Of a stretch of DNA of 64,000 nt, positions 13,100-25,041 are shown one piece after another. Under the pieces are notes generated by a model that saw only the letters and a program-made list of their open reading frames with translations, made no database searches and was not told the DNA's origin. The position numbers and the translations under genes are program-made. Location: contig JAEPRB010000216.1 in NCBI GenBank assembly GCA_016758965.1, positions 1 through 64,000 on the forward strand. The letters are read 5' to 3'. The stretch is from Circinella minor (taxonomy: Eukaryota > Mucoromycota > Mucoromycetes > Mucorales > Lichtheimiaceae). Position 1 is the first letter of the stretch. Each line of letters opens with the position of its first letter.

Positions 13100-13716
13100 T
13101 AAGCTAGAATTCATACCAATGTCTCCAAGTTCATTGCGTCAACGCACAATGAACTTCCATCCTAAGGATGGGATTCTCTGCCCAACAAGGAAAAGCCAAA
13201 CGGGGCACCGCGACAACACCAAAAGATAATGTTCAGAAATATTCCGGCAAATAGGCCGGAATCTACACCTACCAATAGCAGGTGTTTACACCCACGTGGG
13301 AGACCTCTGAGGCGCCTTTCGTGCGCCACACGCCAAAAACGCCAAAGCGCCAAAAACGCTGAAGCCTCTGCGCACCCTGCGCACACCCTAGGATGACACC
13401 TCAACGAATGGACTTGATGAAGAAAAGGACTTACAGGCAGTGCAGTCCATACTACAGCTGGTGTACTAGGCTCCAGGGCCCTACTCCGTGGCATCACCCA
13501 TGGCTGATGACCATGAATGCAGGCTCGGAGGTACACAGAGTAAGAGAACTTCAAGGACACTTGTTCCTTTATAGGTCCCTTGGTAATCCGCTACCTCTAT
13601 CTGGAACAGATGTGAGGCCGATGACAATACTAACACTGGAAATCAATTATTCTGCTTCCATTATAACAACCTTGCAATTGTTATAATGGAGTACATAAAA
13701 ACCTATAAATTAACTC
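13100..13716. repeat. GC-richer repeat-like segment ending at a contig edge
   Basis: Base composition is clearly more GC-rich than the surroundings (ggggcaccgcgac, ctctgaggcgcc). A perfect 13-bp hairpin (TCCATTATAACAA / TTGTTATAATGGA) lies near 13655-13690. The last 352 bp recur at 13722-14073 with only a few substitutions. An ORF at 13560-13162 (minus) has no recognisable domain. It may be part of a transposable element, but no LTR borders or target duplication were found. Confidence 0.5.
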
Positions 13717-13721
13717 NNNNN
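13717..13721. other. Assembly gap (five Ns)
   Basis: NNNNN separates two near-identical 352 bp segments. Confidence 1.
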
Positions 13722-14073
13722 CCTCTGCGCACCCTGCGCACACCCTAGGATGACACCTCAACGAATGGACTTGATGAAGAAAAGGACTTACGGGCAGTGC
13801 AGTCCATACTACAGCTGATGTACTAGGCTCCAGGGCCCTACTCCGTGGCATCACCCATGGCTGATGACCATGAATGCAGGCTCGGAGGTACACAGAGTAA
13901 GAGACCTTCAAGGACACTTGTTCCTTTATAGGTCCCTTGGCAATCCGCTACCTCTATCTGGAACAGATGTGAGGCCGATGACAATACTAACACTGGAAAT
14001 CAATTATTCTGCTTCCATTATAACAACCTTGCAATTGTTATAATGGAGTATATAAAAACCTATAAATTAACTC
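13722..14073. repeat. Near-identical copy of 13365-13716, probable unmerged contig overlap
   Basis: Same length (352 bp) and order as 13365-13716, with about five single-base differences (for example cttacgggcag versus cttacaggcag). Sequence continues into unique DNA only on the right side here, and only on the left side for the first copy. That pattern is expected of two contig ends overlapping across a gap. Confidence 0.75.
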
Positions 14074-14210
14074 TTTTAACAGTTAGTGAAATCCGATCGA
14101 CAAGTTACATTCATTGCTTTTCGTTTTTTTTTTTTCAAGAACAAGAAAAAAAGGAAAAATAACTTACGGCCTTTATATCGAAAAAGAAAAACGCTTGTTT
14201 GTCATCACTT

Positions 14211-17116
14211 TCATGCCAAGAACCTAACCAGACCAAGTGTCCCATCCGTATCCCAAACTCTGCTTCCCCCCTTACCCACACCCACAGTCACCAACCATAG
14301 GCTAGCCACAGAAGTAGGCACCCCTTCACCGTTCCACCAACCATAGTATGAACATACACTACCTTGCCTTCTCTCCACCAAGCCATCCGCCAAGATGCCA
14401 TCCTCTTCCGCCCCACCAAGCGGTACAAACCTACCCGTAACACCACTACGGGTCTATTCAAATAAAAAATATAATTACAGATTAGATATCCATTGTTCAT
14501 TCTTTATAATCCCGTATTCTTTACATGTTTATCCTTTTATATTTTACATACCTCAATGGTTCAAAAACCATTCACTGCGCCAAAAATGGACGAAACTGTG
14601 AGGGAGTCGCCTCAACCTAATTATTAATAAAATATATAATAAATGTTTTATTAGTTGCCACAACATTAATCACTAGCATTAATACTTGTTTATTCATGTA
14701 TTAAATTCAACATACCTCTAACAAAAAAACAGCAAAACCGAAAAAATAAATAGGAAACAAAAATGAGGGAGACTTGCTCGACCTATATATTAGATGTCAT
14801 GGAGAAATGGACATTAGTAACTAAAAATACAATTGATTATCATATCATTATAGATACATATATATATAAGCATATTTGTACGTACCTTCAAAAATAAATA
14901 GTAAATAACAGAGGGAGGAAGGGAACCAGCCCAACCTCGACCTATATATATGAATGTGGATTATGTAAAGTATGATTAGTAACTATAGTATCATTTCCAT
15001 TTAAAATTCGTATCCATATCCGTATCCATAATACACAAATCAAATATTTACCTCAATGCTAGCAACAAAAATGTGGAATAAATAGGGTATAAATACAAAA
15101 ATAAGGGTATAACAAAAGAAGAGGGAGCCTGCTCGACCTATATAGATGGACGTGTAATATGATAAGTATAATTAGTAGCTGTCATATCATCTCCATTTTA
15201 ACATCTTATCTATATTTATATCTATATTCATATCTATATTATATATTTAGAATAGTTACCTCGAAAACAATAGCAAAAATTTGGGTATATTCTAAGATGG
15301 GGTATCTTCTAAAAAAGGGAGCCAGCTCGACCTACATAGATATAGATATGAGTCAAGTATAATCAGTAATGTAACTTCCAGATCATTTTCATTCATCACC
15401 CTATCCATATCCATAATATACTTGTAAAATATTTACCTTAATAATAGTAGCAAAAATGTTTAATAAATAGGGTATAATAAAAACGAGGGTATGAAAGAAT
15501 ATATACAAGAGGGAGCCAGCTCGACCTAGATACGTATATGGATAACACAATAAACTTATGATATTAGTACACTACAAATTTAACCACTGTCATCAACTTC
15601 TCTATACCCGATCAAGTAGTTACCTCAGAAAAAAATATGTACAAAAAAAAATGCGAGGGAGAGAGCAAGCTCAACTGCAACCTAAATAAAAGGAAGTATA
15701 TATATTAGAACTAGTAAATTATTGACACCATCATTTCTCTTTTCCACTTTCAATCCGTACACTCAATTATATTTACCTCTAAAAAAATACACCGACTACA
15801 AAACAGCACCAATAAAAAAAAAGAAAAACGCAAAGGGAACGAGCCTACAAAGAAGAAGATTGTTGTATTAGTATTCAATGTTATAACATGCTTTATATCC
15901 AATTCATAGAACAATGTAAAATGTTACTTACCAAGAAAAAAAAAAGAAAAAAAAAGATTTTTTTTTGGGGTTTTCAAAGTTTTACGATTTTTTTTTTGGG
16001 TTTTTGCAATTTTTATACTTTTTTTTTTGGATTTTTGTTGGTTTTGTATTTTCTAAATTTTTAAACAAGAAAGAAAAAAAAAACGGGTCAGTAACAAGTT
16101 CTTTTTTTTTTTTGACAAGTAAAAAACATGTTTTAAACAAGTATTATGAAACTTACTTTTGTGGTTTTTTTAAGGTATGAAAAATAAACTACAAAATAGA
16201 ACAATTATAATTAAAATACACAATAAAATGGTTTTTTTTTGTATGCAATAAGACAAAACTTACCTCCTCCTTAAAACCAAATTGATGTGGCATTGGGGGG
16301 GAGGATATCCACCTCCATATCCCCCTCCCACCAATCCACATCCATATACTCTCTATCACCGAACTTCCAATCAACGTCCATCATATTTTCATCCTCTTCT
16401 TCACCTTCATCATCATCATCATCATCATCTTCTTCTTCTTCTTCTTCTCTTTCATCATCATCACTTTCATCATCATCATCACTTTCATCATCATCATCAT
16501 CATCATCTTCTTCTTCTTCTCTTTCTTCCTCATCTTCTTCTTCATCTTCTCTTTCATCTTCAACACCTACATCAAAACTGAAACTAGAACTAGTGCTACC
16601 AACCGAACGAACAGAAACATCATCACCACCAGGGACAGAAACCAAGGAACCAGAGGAACCCGAAAATACGGATGAGAGAGACGAGACAGGTAAAAGAGGA
16701 GAAAGAGTAGGAGAGTAAGCGGGTGAACCTGGAGGAGAAGAGCCAGGAGAGAGAGTGGGGAGAGTCGAAAGAGCTGAAAGAGTCGAGATTGAAGAGACAG
16801 GAGAAGGCGGAGCAGAAGAAATAGGTGAAGGAGGAGTAATAGTAGCAGCAGCTACAAAAGAAGCAACGCGACCAGAAGACAAGCGAGAGGGACAAAGTCG
16901 CTGGCGCGGAGCAATCTCTCTTTTGGAGATTTCCTGTTTTTTGATTGTGTTGATTACAGAACGCAAACCTGGTTGTACCCAGCCGAAGCTAGGTACAATG
17001 ACAGGAATGGAGGTTCGGAGAGGAGCAATAGGAGGACGATTGTAACGGAAGCGAATACGTGATTTATTATGTTTGTAAGCAGCAGCAGGAGCTGTAAGAG
17101 AAGTAGAGCGTGTCAT
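14211..17116 (-). CDS. Family-B gene, best copy: acidic first exon, ten mini-exons, GC-rich last exon
   Basis: Unrecognised family; twelve-exon model on the minus strand. Exon 1 17116-16264 (MTRSTSLTA; motifs GWVQPGLRSV and ISKREIAPRQRL; a Ser/Pro-rich middle with SPGSSPPGSPAYSPTLS; a long Glu/Asp tail with MDVDWWEGDMEVDILP). Then 16188-16157, 16052-15932 (Lys-rich), 15844-15777, 15681-15624, 15525-15437, 15331-15260, 15137-15052, 14941-14886, 14782-14716, 14616-14552, and a last exon from 14453 ending at 14211 or 14288 depending on frame. Most middle exons begin AG|GTCGAGC..GGCTCCCTC, end GAG|GTAAATAT, and encode about 20-28 mostly hydrophobic residues. In exon 1 the acidic frame stops at 16271, just before the donor, and phases do not chain cleanly through the A/T runs. 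The array may therefore be non-coding, alternatively framed, or the copy inactive. Confidence 0.5.
14552..15681 (-). repeat. Tandem array of splice-bounded mini-exon repeats
   Basis: On the plus strand the core gctcgacct (with small variants) recurs at about 14776, 14935, 15131, 15325 and 15519, a spacing of roughly 160-196 bp. Each is preceded by gaggga(g)cc and followed by tatata or agatac. Each unit ends on its left in attta|cct. Read on the minus strand these are a 3' splice site, a 56-89 nt exon and a 5' splice site. Related units occur at 14616, 15681, 7391, 7576 and 4841. Confidence 0.8.
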
Positions 17117-20100
17117 ACTTGTAAAAAAAAATAAAAATAAAAGGGGTAAAGAAAAAAAGGTGAAACAAAAAGAAAAAAAAACGCGCCTCCATGGAAATGA
17201 ATTTTTATTTTATAGCTGCATTACGGTTACCATTCCTTTGGATCCCGGCACACAGTCTAGAACCAACTATTTTATTACCACCTCCACATACACACACACA
17301 CACTATACTCATAATTTTTATTACTACTTTTTATAATGTAATGACATCTATTTATTATTGTTATGAAATCCTTTATAAAAAAAAAAGTAAAATCTCTTTA
17401 TTCTTCATTTCAGAGAAAGAAATGTCACTTCTTAACTAATCTAAAACAAATAAAGTTATAAAAATGCACGGACCACTCTGGTTTTACCTGAGCCTCAACT
17501 ATTTTTTTTTTTCATTAATACCTTGAAATAAAATAGTTTTATCGAGTCACTCTAATTCTATGAAATGATCTCAAGTTAAAAAATAATAATACTAACAGTT
17601 GAAATGGCGTCTTTTAAATATGATTAGTTTCTTATGAACCATACCATTTATACCAAGAAATAATATATTATTATACGGAAATAAAGCCACAAACCTTATT
17701 TTTCTTACATAAAGTTTAACTGGGATAAAGTATTAGAAATGGATGTCCTTGGTGATTACGAGTATCTCCAATAGAATATTAATAATAAAGCTTTCGTGTT
17801 TTCAAGTATTACACATTGTTAGATATAATTTTTTCATATGTTGAAAGCTGCCTGAAACGCTGGGTTAGCTCTTTAATCCGGAAGATCTTAAAGAGTATGA
17901 CCTTTCAACGTGTTTATGCTCATACAACTATTATTGTTATGAATAATTTTGAAAAAGTAGTCTTAATATTCATTGCTGATTTTCATATGAACAGTGAAAT
18001 TTACTACCACTGGTATATAGTACTTTCTCACTTGGATACTAATTGATCGATAATAACAATGAGTTCCGTTTTTAATGGTAATTATGTGCCTATTGTACAG
18101 ATCACCAATTGGACACAAAGATTGAGTTTGACATTATAAAAAAAGTTATTCAGATAACCAATTTTATATTAGGATTGACAGGCTATTCATCTTTATATTG
18201 TTACGTTTGTTTATACCCACTAAACTAAATACTTTAATCTGTAATCAACTAATGCCTATTTTTCTATTGTACGATAGGAGTTGAAACCAAAAGGTATATC
18301 ATACTTGGATCTTCCTTTTTTTCCTACTATATGGACAGCAACCCCAATACTACATATATTTTGATTTGATTGAGACATCTTTTCAGTTGTGTAGATATAC
18401 TTCTGTATGATCATAAACTATGCTTTTCAACAAGTTTAGCTAGATTAAAATTTTTGACAACCATTATTTTTATAAACCAAATATAGTTTCGGATGAGACC
18501 GAAATAATAACACGACCTTTCGGGTCCAACCGAGTCGCTCCAATTGAAACCTTAACAATCATATCCTGATAAACATATGATTCTAATCACCAATACACGG
18601 TTCCATTTTTATACAGCCTTGTACCTGTTTCTAGTTTTTGACTTTGGTGGATGGTTGTGCTATATATACTTGCTTGTATCGCTTAAAAGTTTTTTTTCTA
18701 CTTCGGATGTGCACTTCATAGCTCTTGCGGACTTCCTGGGAAAAGGTCCCATTTCAAGGTTATTGGCCATTGTTGATACAACGTTCCTCGAATAAATTCC
18801 ACCATCTCGTACAGAATGAACACGTCATTTTAACTACTTTATACCTTCTTCTGTAAGAAACATGGTATAATGCGGCATCATTCTTAATCGCCTCAGCAAC
18901 TTGTAGTTATGCAACAAATAATCCTGATTTATTGTAAACACTAATCGTGGAAGACTTTTTCGTTTCATTGACTTGTATCAACAGCCGATTATTCCACACA
19001 TTCATTTCTTGCTGTACGAGAATGGCATCATCCTTGTACAATTCCAGACTAAGAGTGTACTTCAATGAAGTTACCAAGTTCATCAGCGCGTCACATGTAC
19101 TTTTGTCTGTATAATACTCTAACAATGACGATGAAACCAAGTATAAAACAAAGTGAATTCAACCGATCGATCTATAAAAGTCACTATGAGAAAAAAGTGT
19201 TGTATTAATTACCGGCAACGTCTGCAGACGACTGGGATGGGTGTGCGATTAGTCTACAAAATTGTTGGCACGTTCTTGGTGGTTAATATAATGGGTTTTC
19301 TTTTTTACCATGTTCACCAATAACGATGGATCAAAGTTGGTTTTTGGTTTCTGATAACAAAGGGATCGAATCAAAAGCAAAAAAGGTCACACCATGAAGG
19401 TATTCAAAAGTGGAAGTGTATGATTGTCCATTTTTCTTATTCTTGATCTGTTTTCTGTTCCTCAAAAGATTTGATTATACGGGCTCTTACTGTTAGATTT
19501 GGAGGAAATCTCATCCGGTTCAACATAAATTCGTCATTAACCAAACAAAACCTACATCTACGATGATGTAAACTTTGCCATTTTTCCAACTGCCAAAATA
19601 TCACTATCACAAAATAAAAGATTGGATACACACACACGTAATGATCAACTTCTGTCTCAACTATGATCCCTGGGTTTGCAAAGCTGTTTCGGATCATCCA
19701 ATAATGACTTGAAGAAGGTCATGTCTTGCGGTTTATTGGATCTTTGAAATATACCAATTTGTAACATGAAAGGGTTCTTTATTTAATGTTTTGGATTTAT
19801 AGTCACTACGGCTAGGGGTACAATTGTCATGGGGTGTTTATTGGATTGAAACTGCTGGTAGTCATCGCTATACAACCATAATACAATCACCATTTTATTC
19901 TCGCACAAATGCTCCACATCCTCATATAGTTCGCCATCATTGCTCTTTATAGTACGTTTGGATAGATACTCCAGTAATGGGAGTTACACTTTTAATCACT
20001 GTATTTTGCTGTCGCGGTGACAGCTCTTCTCCTTTGTATCATGTTGTTGTACAATGTACGCGATCTGTGGAACTTGCCATCTGGTAAGTAATGTTTTCAT

Positions 20101-20880
20101 CTCTTATGGGGCGAATAGAACAAAAAGTTTCGTTTGAAAGGGAATGAGTCACAAAGATGTTGCTTGGAAGATGATAACTGGGAGCCAAAAACCTTTTTCC
20201 ATCCGTGAAACTGTTCATCAGGCCGATTATTTAATAGAATACATTTCTTTGTGGTCCATATTCGACAGCTAATGCTTAGATAACAACAGTGGTTCAAATA
20301 TGATTATCAATAAAATGTTTGGTATCAATACGAAAAAAATTTGTAAGGTGGGTATCCCATTTATAAGTTGGCCGGGCGATGTTTAGGGCAGATGTTTTGA
20401 TACGTAACTGACTCGGGTCGAAAGTGAGGAGCAAAAATAGATGAAAAATCTAAGCTGTTAGAGTAACTGGATAGGCATGTAAAATTTGCCGTTAGCCACG
20501 GTAGTTTTCATTGTCATTCTGGATCTGATGAGGAATGACCAAACGTCACAACTATTGTATTGGTAACCTTGAAGTCACATGTTATTTGTATCATCAGTCG
20601 CACTCAAAGGTGGAAATATATCTTGATAGGTTGATATGAAGGTCAGATTGGATTAAAAACTTAACTGAAAATTATTATATTTCACAAATAATTTTGCATC
20701 TTAATGCATGAAATAAAATACATGTATAAAAAGACGTTAACATAAGTCAATCTTGACTGGATTGAATCTTACATTGTTGGGGCTTGGGGGTAAAAAAAGG
20801 ACTACCTAACCTACAGGCGGCTTTCATATTACCATATATTTGTATATCTTCTATATACTTTCTAGATACTTTTTTCTATG
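17117..20880. repeat. Dispersed repeat A, copy 2
   Basis: Collinear with 1-3890, with small indels. It begins directly at the start codon of the family-B gene at 17116, so the A/T- and G-rich opening tract (aaggggtaaagaaaa) may act as that gene's promoter region. It contains a second copy of the degenerate minus-strand gene. Similarity fades near 20870. Confidence 0.85.
18230..20300 (-). pseudogene. Degenerate multi-exon gene of unknown function in repeat A copy 2
   Basis: The best-preserved piece is 19697-19437 (86 residues: NPGIIVETEVDHYVCV near its start, then FVIVIFWQLEKWQS and RRCRFCLVNDEFMLNRM). Next is 19140-18907 (MVSSSLLEYYTDKSTCDALM, then QQEMNVWNNRLLIQVNE). Both match copy 1 at protein level with many substitutions but no internal stop, suggesting past selection. 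A segment near 20220-20040 (MNSFTDGKRFLAPSYHLPSN) is open here but frameshifted in copy 1. Other segments carry stops (near 18260, 19990 and 19930). No known domain recognised. Confidence 0.45.
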
Positions 20881-20899
20881 CATAGAGAAAAGATCTTTC

Positions 20900-22340
20900 T
20901 TTATTATCATAGATAGATCATACAAATGTTACATAACAAAAGTATATTTACATATGTACATACACTCATATTACCACTGATATAAGTTCTACAATTTTTT
21001 TATTTGGATAATAATACTGAAATCAGGTTATATATTTTTTTCTTATTACCTCTCAATTAATAATAATATCAATATTATCTATACAACATATATATATTTC
21101 GAATGATAATAATACAATAGCGATGTCATAATTCCAAATGAGTTATCATACTATGACGTATGTGGTCTCAAACGTTGGCTTTTCTTTTATGAAAAGGATA
21201 AAATTATTAACACCCTGCCTAATTCAAATTAATAACAATATTACAATCCGAACCTTAAAAGAGATTATTAAACGATACCGGTAGCTGAGTATCTAATTTT
21301 CTTTTATTTTATTGATCTCTCCTACTTAAATCTTTATCTGATTTATTACTCACTCCAAATTATGTCCATCATAAATAACATGTTACGTATCTTATTTAAC
21401 TATATTTCATCCACCCTTCATTATCATAACTTCTTTTACTCTTTTACTCTTCCTTTTTTCTTATTTTGCAAACACATGTTTTCACTACATAACTATATTC
21501 CTTTCAGAGCGGACTAGAATAAAAGAAGCTCACACGAGTACATCATTCATTATGTAAGTTAATAAACTTTAAGGTCTGAAATGTATATAGATGGTTTGGT
21601 TTATTGGAGGGAGTAAACACAACATAATTAAATAAATGTGAATACTACGTATCTATTTTATCCATTTGGTAGTTAATTTCTTATCTACAACCACGTTACA
21701 ACTCGACCGCTGTTTTTACATTTACATATAGACACGGAATACGTATAGATACACGCCTGAACTTCTAATACGTAGTTGTTGTTTTTTTCTTGAAAAAAAC
21801 ATATAAAGGGAAAGCAGAAATGTGGTATTCTAGTAATGTTCTCCTCAACAAATTCTACTTCTTCTTATATTTTTTTGAACTATTTAATAATGAGGCTACA
21901 TTATCATCAAAGAAGTAGGAAAACGTCTTGAAAATTTGTTTACGCACAAGAAATTAAGCAGTTCACTATCGAATTATATTATAACGAGATGTTGGCAAAA
22001 AGAAATAAATATAATCCTGAGCAATTTGCAAGTTAAACTTTGATAACATCAAATACATTGGTATTTACTACGTATTTTATATAGAATATCTTATGAATAC
22101 TAGTTTTGAAGAAGTATTTATAGCTGTAGTACGTAGTACCAAAAAGACGAGATTGCTTGAAACAGGGCTGTTTATTGTTACTCTGTAAAAAAACGAGACA
22201 ATGAAAAAAAAAATATTTGATGCCATCGAAATATGTAATATCTTCCAACCTGTGATACTAGATCAAGATTAGCTTGGAACTGAAGAAAAAGTAAAATGAA
22301 ATTGTAGAACTTTGGCAAAAAGCGATGGACCAATGAGAAG
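20900..22340. other. Intergenic, no supported gene
   Basis: AT-rich, with short ORFs only. 21130-21370 shares a dispersed repeat with 9415-9640. Confidence 0.55.
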
Positions 22341-22357
22341 AGTATGGTGGATTTGAC

Positions 22358-24110
22358 ATGATGAGATTACCATATGAAATAAGAATTTTCATTTTGGATC
22401 AACTTGATTTTATTGATATTCTTCACTGTATACACGTATCAAAAAATTGGAGACATTGTATTTGTAATGATCCATCAAGTATCATGAAAAAAAATGCGAT
22501 ATGATATTGGAACATAATACAAGACATCAGAGTCGTGTTTCATTTTCTATAGAGTAAATATTTTAAATCTTCCATCAGACTACGTACTGTGTGATAATGT
22601 AAAAAAATTAAAGATAGACAGGCGTGGTTCGCAAAAAGATACAAGAATCGAGATACTTGATAATGTTGACAAGTGTATCATTTTAATAATCTTTGAGTGC
22701 TTAATATTGGCAATTTAAAAATATTTTCGTTACGTACTACTTTTTTTTCACTGTTTACATCAAAAGAAATATCTTAACCAAATGCAACATTGATACATAA
22801 TAACACGAAACTATTCTTTAATGCATCTTTTAAAAGAGAAAGTAGAGTACCCTAGTGATTTCTCCCGTGAACAATTAAGAAGTTTACTCCAGACCCTCTT
22901 GTCATTCTCTGGAGGAAGTATATCTTAGCCAAAGCGCATTCGGGTGTAATGAAGTTCTTAATATTTGTCCAAACCTCAAGCGGCTTCGTTGCGAAACATC
23001 TGATGGTCTCTCACAACAAGTGTCACAGCCACACTATTTGCCGCTGATGTATTTATATATACATCCAAGAGATGATTCTCAAACAAAATATTTTCAACAA
23101 GTATTAAAACGGTTAACCAACTTAGAAGAACTTACTATTCGCAGCCATAGTATGAATGGGGCTATTTTACGCTCGATTCAACAATACGGTAGCAGGCAGC
23201 TACGTCACATCTGTATTATCACACCATACTCAAATGAATTTGATTTTCCGATAGACACTTGTCATAATTCTTATATTGACACATCTCGTTTCGACTATAC
23301 GATCGACGGCCATCATCGGGGCACCAAGACAACGGCAACATTACCCCCGCAGTCAACCAACCATATAGTATTGATATGAAACACAAAATCAAGGTACTTT
23401 TGTTATCTCTTGCACATTGTAGCAAGTTTGATGATTGGAACTCATTTAAATACTTTACAGCACCAATGTCTCTAAGATATGATATTTTTATTTACCGAAC
23501 AGACTGAGCGACTGTCATTCGTAATTTATCCACCACTTCCAGAAATCCGGATTTTTCGGTTATTATCGCCTTCTACCAACATCACTATAGACGTACTGAT
23601 AACACTACCATCATTACGATGTTTCGCAATCGAAAATATAAAAGATGAACTATGTGATGACGAATACTATCCTTTTGACTATGATCATGATTATGATCAT
23701 TTCCCAGCAAGTTTTTCCATACGTTAACGACACGGGTCTTATTCGACGATTCTTTCGATATTATGTTTCACGCGACAACCAGTCTACTTTACAAGAAGTC
23801 CGCCTACGTCATATCCAGGGTGTTCAACCAAATACCTTCAGCACATTCTACCAGATCAAAAGTTTATAAAATCACTCAACTTTGCTGGTTCTGAGGTTCT
23901 TTATTCCGTTCAATATTATGTACGTACGTGATTCCGAAGATCATTGAGGGATAAGTCATCACCGATAACAAAGGATGTGTATTACCAAGCCAGCTCGAAA
24001 ATCGTATTCTAGATGATAGCGACAAAATTAGCGATAGTGATTTAGAGTTTCTAAATGTCCCTTCCATAACGCTGGCAGAATTATCTAAGTTGACGATAAC
24101 TGGGTTTTAA
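22358..24110 (+). pseudogene. F-box/LRR protein pseudogene
   Basis: An ATG at 22358 opens a 48-residue frame beginning MMRLPYEIRIFILDQL and containing HVSKNWRHCI, which is F-box-like, and stops at TGA near 22504. Further downstream, separate frames keep leucine-rich-repeat-like text: about 22905-23379 (LEEVYLSQSAFGCNEVL, LKRLRCETSDG, RLTNLEELTIRSHS) and 23479-23727 (NITIDVLITLPSLRCF). A short piece near 24070-24110 follows. The frames are separated by stops and frameshifts that short introns do not explain. The domain layout resembles the intact gene at 43973-46340 but without its TPR part; the middle section is closest to the minus-strand relic at 58514-57130. Substrate-adaptor function is presumably lost. 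Confidence 0.65.
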
Positions 24111-25041
24111 AAGATGATGGATAACGCTCAAAAATTAAAGAAAGTGGTTGTTTTGAATTGTGGAGAATTGGAAGAAGAAATAATATACGTATCATTGAAA
24201 TTAGTACTAGATGTATAATAGTTATATTATGAGTAATAATAAAAGTATGTCTAATTGACTGTATAAATATACATAACAGCCCTCTCAATAATCAGTTTCG
24301 TCATCCTCGTGGTAATGAGTGAGAACATGACCATCAGTTCATATGATGTCTTAAAGTATTTAATTATATCAGTGACGATTTTTAATGTTTGAGAATGTTT
24401 TTGAGAAAAGGTAAATAGAAAACATCCACTATGGTATACACTTAACATAAATATACATACGTAGGCAAAAATTTGCAATTATTGAAAACGAATCAATAGA
24501 AATAATATTTTTTTTTGACTGATGATGTTAATCAGAAGCCTATCAAAAAAATTAAGAATAGTAAAAAAAAAAGTACCACTGGTTTTTCCACCTATACTCT
24601 CTTTGATTGCTAGATAATAACAAACAATGTGAATTACATGTTATAAAATGAAAACCTTTACTTTACTAAACGAGGTACGTAAATTACCTACAAAAACAAT
24701 ACTTTATCAATTGCTTATAACTACAAAAGCGAAATATAAAATACTTTTTTTATGCTGTGGGGGACATTTTATATTGTACTTTTTTTAATTGTTTCACATG
24801 CTGAATTTGTATTCGATTTCCCCGACTATTTCTTTTTCATCATTTGCGATGACAAAAGGTGATTTTGCGGGGTAAAAGTAAAAAAGTCAAAAAAGAAAAA
24901 AAAATATATATATACTGTTACTTACTCTTCTCTCTTATATATTTTTCACATTAAAGAATTTACCTTTCTTTTTTTTTTTTTTTTTTCTGTGAGTATCTCA
25001 TTGGATTGATAAATTAATTTTTTTTTTAAAAAAAAAGAAAT

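Noticed and set aside
13162..13917. Tandem duplicated genes around 13.2-13.9 kb
   Set aside because: The duplicate frame arises from the likely contig overlap at the N gap, one copy runs through the Ns, and neither has a known domain.
16282..16718. Plus-strand Ser/His-rich open frames opposite the acidic exon
   Set aside because: They are antisense shadows of GAA/GAT repeats; the minus-strand frame has a conserved N-terminus and splice donor.
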